8,115 nt of DNA. It comes from Pseudomonadota bacterium (lineage in GTDB: Bacteria > Pseudomonadota > Alphaproteobacteria > Rhizobiales > Rhizobiaceae). The translations under genes and the position numbers were made by a program. Within the stretch, counting starts at the first letter, position 1; every line of letters starts with the position of its first letter. Where the stretch lies: positions 1-8,115 of the forward strand of contig JAEYTV010000493.1 in the NCBI GenBank assembly GCA_023433855.1, read 5' to 3'. Below, one piece after another: positions 7,289-8,115 of this stretch. The notes below the pieces were generated by a model. It was given only the letters and a program-made list of their open reading frames with translations. It searched no databases and had not been told where the DNA came from.

Positions 7289-8047
7289 TTACGTCTCCCG
7301 ACCGGCGGCGCGAGCCGCCATGCGCCGCTGTGCGCCAACCCTGCGACGCCAGATCTCGTTGCGCATTGCCGCCACATGCAGCGTGAAGAAGAGGGCCGTG
7401 AAGGCGGTGGCCATCACCAGAAGAGGTACGAGGAATTCGCCGTCGATTGTCGGGCCGTCCATGCGGATCACGCTCGCGGGCTGATGCAGTGTGTTCCACC
7501 AGTCCACCGAGAACTTGATGATGGGGATGTTGACGAAACCGACGAGGATCAGCACCGCCGAGACGCGAGCAGCCCTCGATGGGTCGTCTATCGCCCGATT
7601 CAGTGCGATGAGGCCGAGATACATGAGGAAGAGCACAAACACCGAGGTCAGTCGCGCATCCCAGACCCACCAGGTGCCCCACATGGGCTTTCCCCACAGG
7701 GATCCCGTCGCAAGGGCGATGAACGTAAAAGCGGCTCCGAGGGGAGCCGCAGCCTTGTGGCTGACATCGGCCAGCGGATGCCGCCAGACGAGCGTGCCAA
7801 TCGCCGAGAGCGCCATGACCGAGTAGCACATCATCGAGAGCCAGGCGGCCGGGACATGGACGTACATGATCCGTACCGTATCGCCCTGCTGGTAGTCGCC
7901 TTCAGTGGTGAAGCTCAGGTAGAGCCCAAGCGCAAACAGGATCGCAGTCAATGCCGCCATCCAGGGCAGGGTACGGGCCGCAAGCGCCAGAAAACGTGTG
8001 GGGTTGGCGAGATCGCTCAGTTTGGTAATCGCAAGGCTGTCGGTCAT
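7289..8047 (-). CDS. ccmC: Heme exporter / heme-handling protein CcmC (CycZ)
   Basis: CcmC presents heme to the chaperone CcmE on the periplasmic face of the inner membrane during System I cytochrome c maturation. The 252-residue protein has about six membrane helices and the tryptophan-rich WWD heme-binding signature WGKPMWGTWWVWDARLTS (118-135). Two flanking histidines lie in MYVHVPAAW (His64) and NTLHQPAS (His188), the conserved axial-ligand candidates of the family. The length is normal (about 240-260). The ATG at 8047 has only a weak AGAAAG-like ribosome binding site. A TTGA-N6-TCAA palindrome lies 34 bases upstream of the start. The remaining System I genes (ccmE, F, H, I) are not in the window and in rhizobia normally sit in a separate cluster. 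Confidence 0.96.
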   Translation of the reverse strand: MTDSLAITKLSDLANPTRFLALAARTLPWMAALTAILFALGLYLSFTTEGDYQQGDTVRIMYVHVPAAWLSMMCYSVMALSAIGTLVWRHPLADVSHKAAAPLGAAFTFIALATGSLWGKPMWGTWWVWDARLTSVFVLFLMYLGLIALNRAIDDPSRAARVSAVLILVGFVNIPIIKFSVDWWNTLHQPASVIRMDGPTIDGEFLVPLLVMATAFTALFFTLHVAAMRNEIWRRRVGAQRRMAARAAGRET

Positions 8048-8080
8048 GAGCGCTTTCTACTGCCGTAAGCGGAGAATGTC

Positions 8081-8094
8081 TTGATTCTAGTCAA
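8081..8094 (-). promoter_or_regulatory. Candidate FNR/FixK-type operator upstream of ccmC
   Basis: TTGATTCTAGTCAA is a palindrome with perfect TTGA-N6-TCAA half-sites and nine of ten matches to the FNR consensus TTGAT-N4-ATCAA. Rhizobial FnrN and FixK proteins recognise such boxes and activate oxygen-limited respiration genes. It overlaps the presumed ccmB stop and is centred 40 bp upstream of the ccmC ATG. Classical activation geometry would put the transcription start at or next to the ccmC start codon, which weakens an activator role. Function is unproven, and a chance match is possible. Confidence 0.3.
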
Positions 8095-8115
8095 TCGCTG
8101 GCGCTTCTTAAAGCC
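8091..8115 (-). CDS. ccmB: C-terminal end of heme exporter CcmB (partial, presumed)
   Basis: On the - strand, the frame entering from the right edge reads ALRSASD and stops at TGA (8093-8091), 43 bases before the ccmC start. CcmB, the membrane subunit of the CcmAB heme-related transporter, normally lies immediately upstream of ccmC, and an Ala/Leu/Arg tail fits its C-terminus. Only seven residues are visible, so the assignment rests mainly on gene order. Confidence 0.5.

Noticed and set aside
7283..8068. + strand open frame opposite ccmC
   Set aside because: Antisense to a gene with a clear WWD motif; charged low-complexity product.

Overview
This window looks like a chromosomal segment from an alphaproteobacterium of the order Hyphomicrobiales (Rhizobium/Agrobacterium/Ensifer type). 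The evidence is the high G+C, the alphaproteobacterial character of the proteins, and the gene order dapF - mtaB - ftsY - septation protein A - DUF2585, meeting a cytochrome c maturation cluster (ccmB-C-D-G) that runs the opposite way. From memory, this order is typical of rhizobial core chromosomes. No mobile element, CRISPR array, rRNA or tRNA is visible.

Layout. Bases 1-90 hold the C-terminal end of an unidentified gene. A biliverdin-producing heme oxygenase follows at 142-732 (+). It converges across 18 bp with a spermidine-synthase-like Rossmann protein at 751-1422 (-). A 155-bp divergent spacer (1423-1577) separates that gene from a tightly packed + strand operon (1578-6510): dapF (lysine and peptidoglycan precursor), mtaB (tRNA ms2t6A37 methylthiotransferase), ftsY (SRP receptor), yciB/ispZ (septation protein A) and a DUF2585/UPF0314 membrane protein. 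Three of its four junctions overlap by 1-4 nt and the fourth is 16 nt, so co-transcription and translational coupling are very likely. Only 4 bp beyond its end, the - strand ccm cluster finishes with ccmG. Read from the right it runs: ccmB tail (window edge), ccmC, ccmD, ccmG. CcmC and CcmD handle heme on the periplasmic side of the inner membrane, and CcmG reduces the apocytochrome heme-binding cysteines.

This is mostly ordinary core genome, and I see no clearly new multi-gene system. The points most worth checking are: a near-consensus FNR/FixK-type palindrome overlapping the presumed ccmB stop just upstream of ccmC; the DUF2585 protein, whose conserved polar residues inside membrane helices look enzymatic; a hairpin that could hide the ribosome binding site of the spermidine-synthase-like gene; the altered active-site motif of that protein; and the uncertain start of the septation protein gene.
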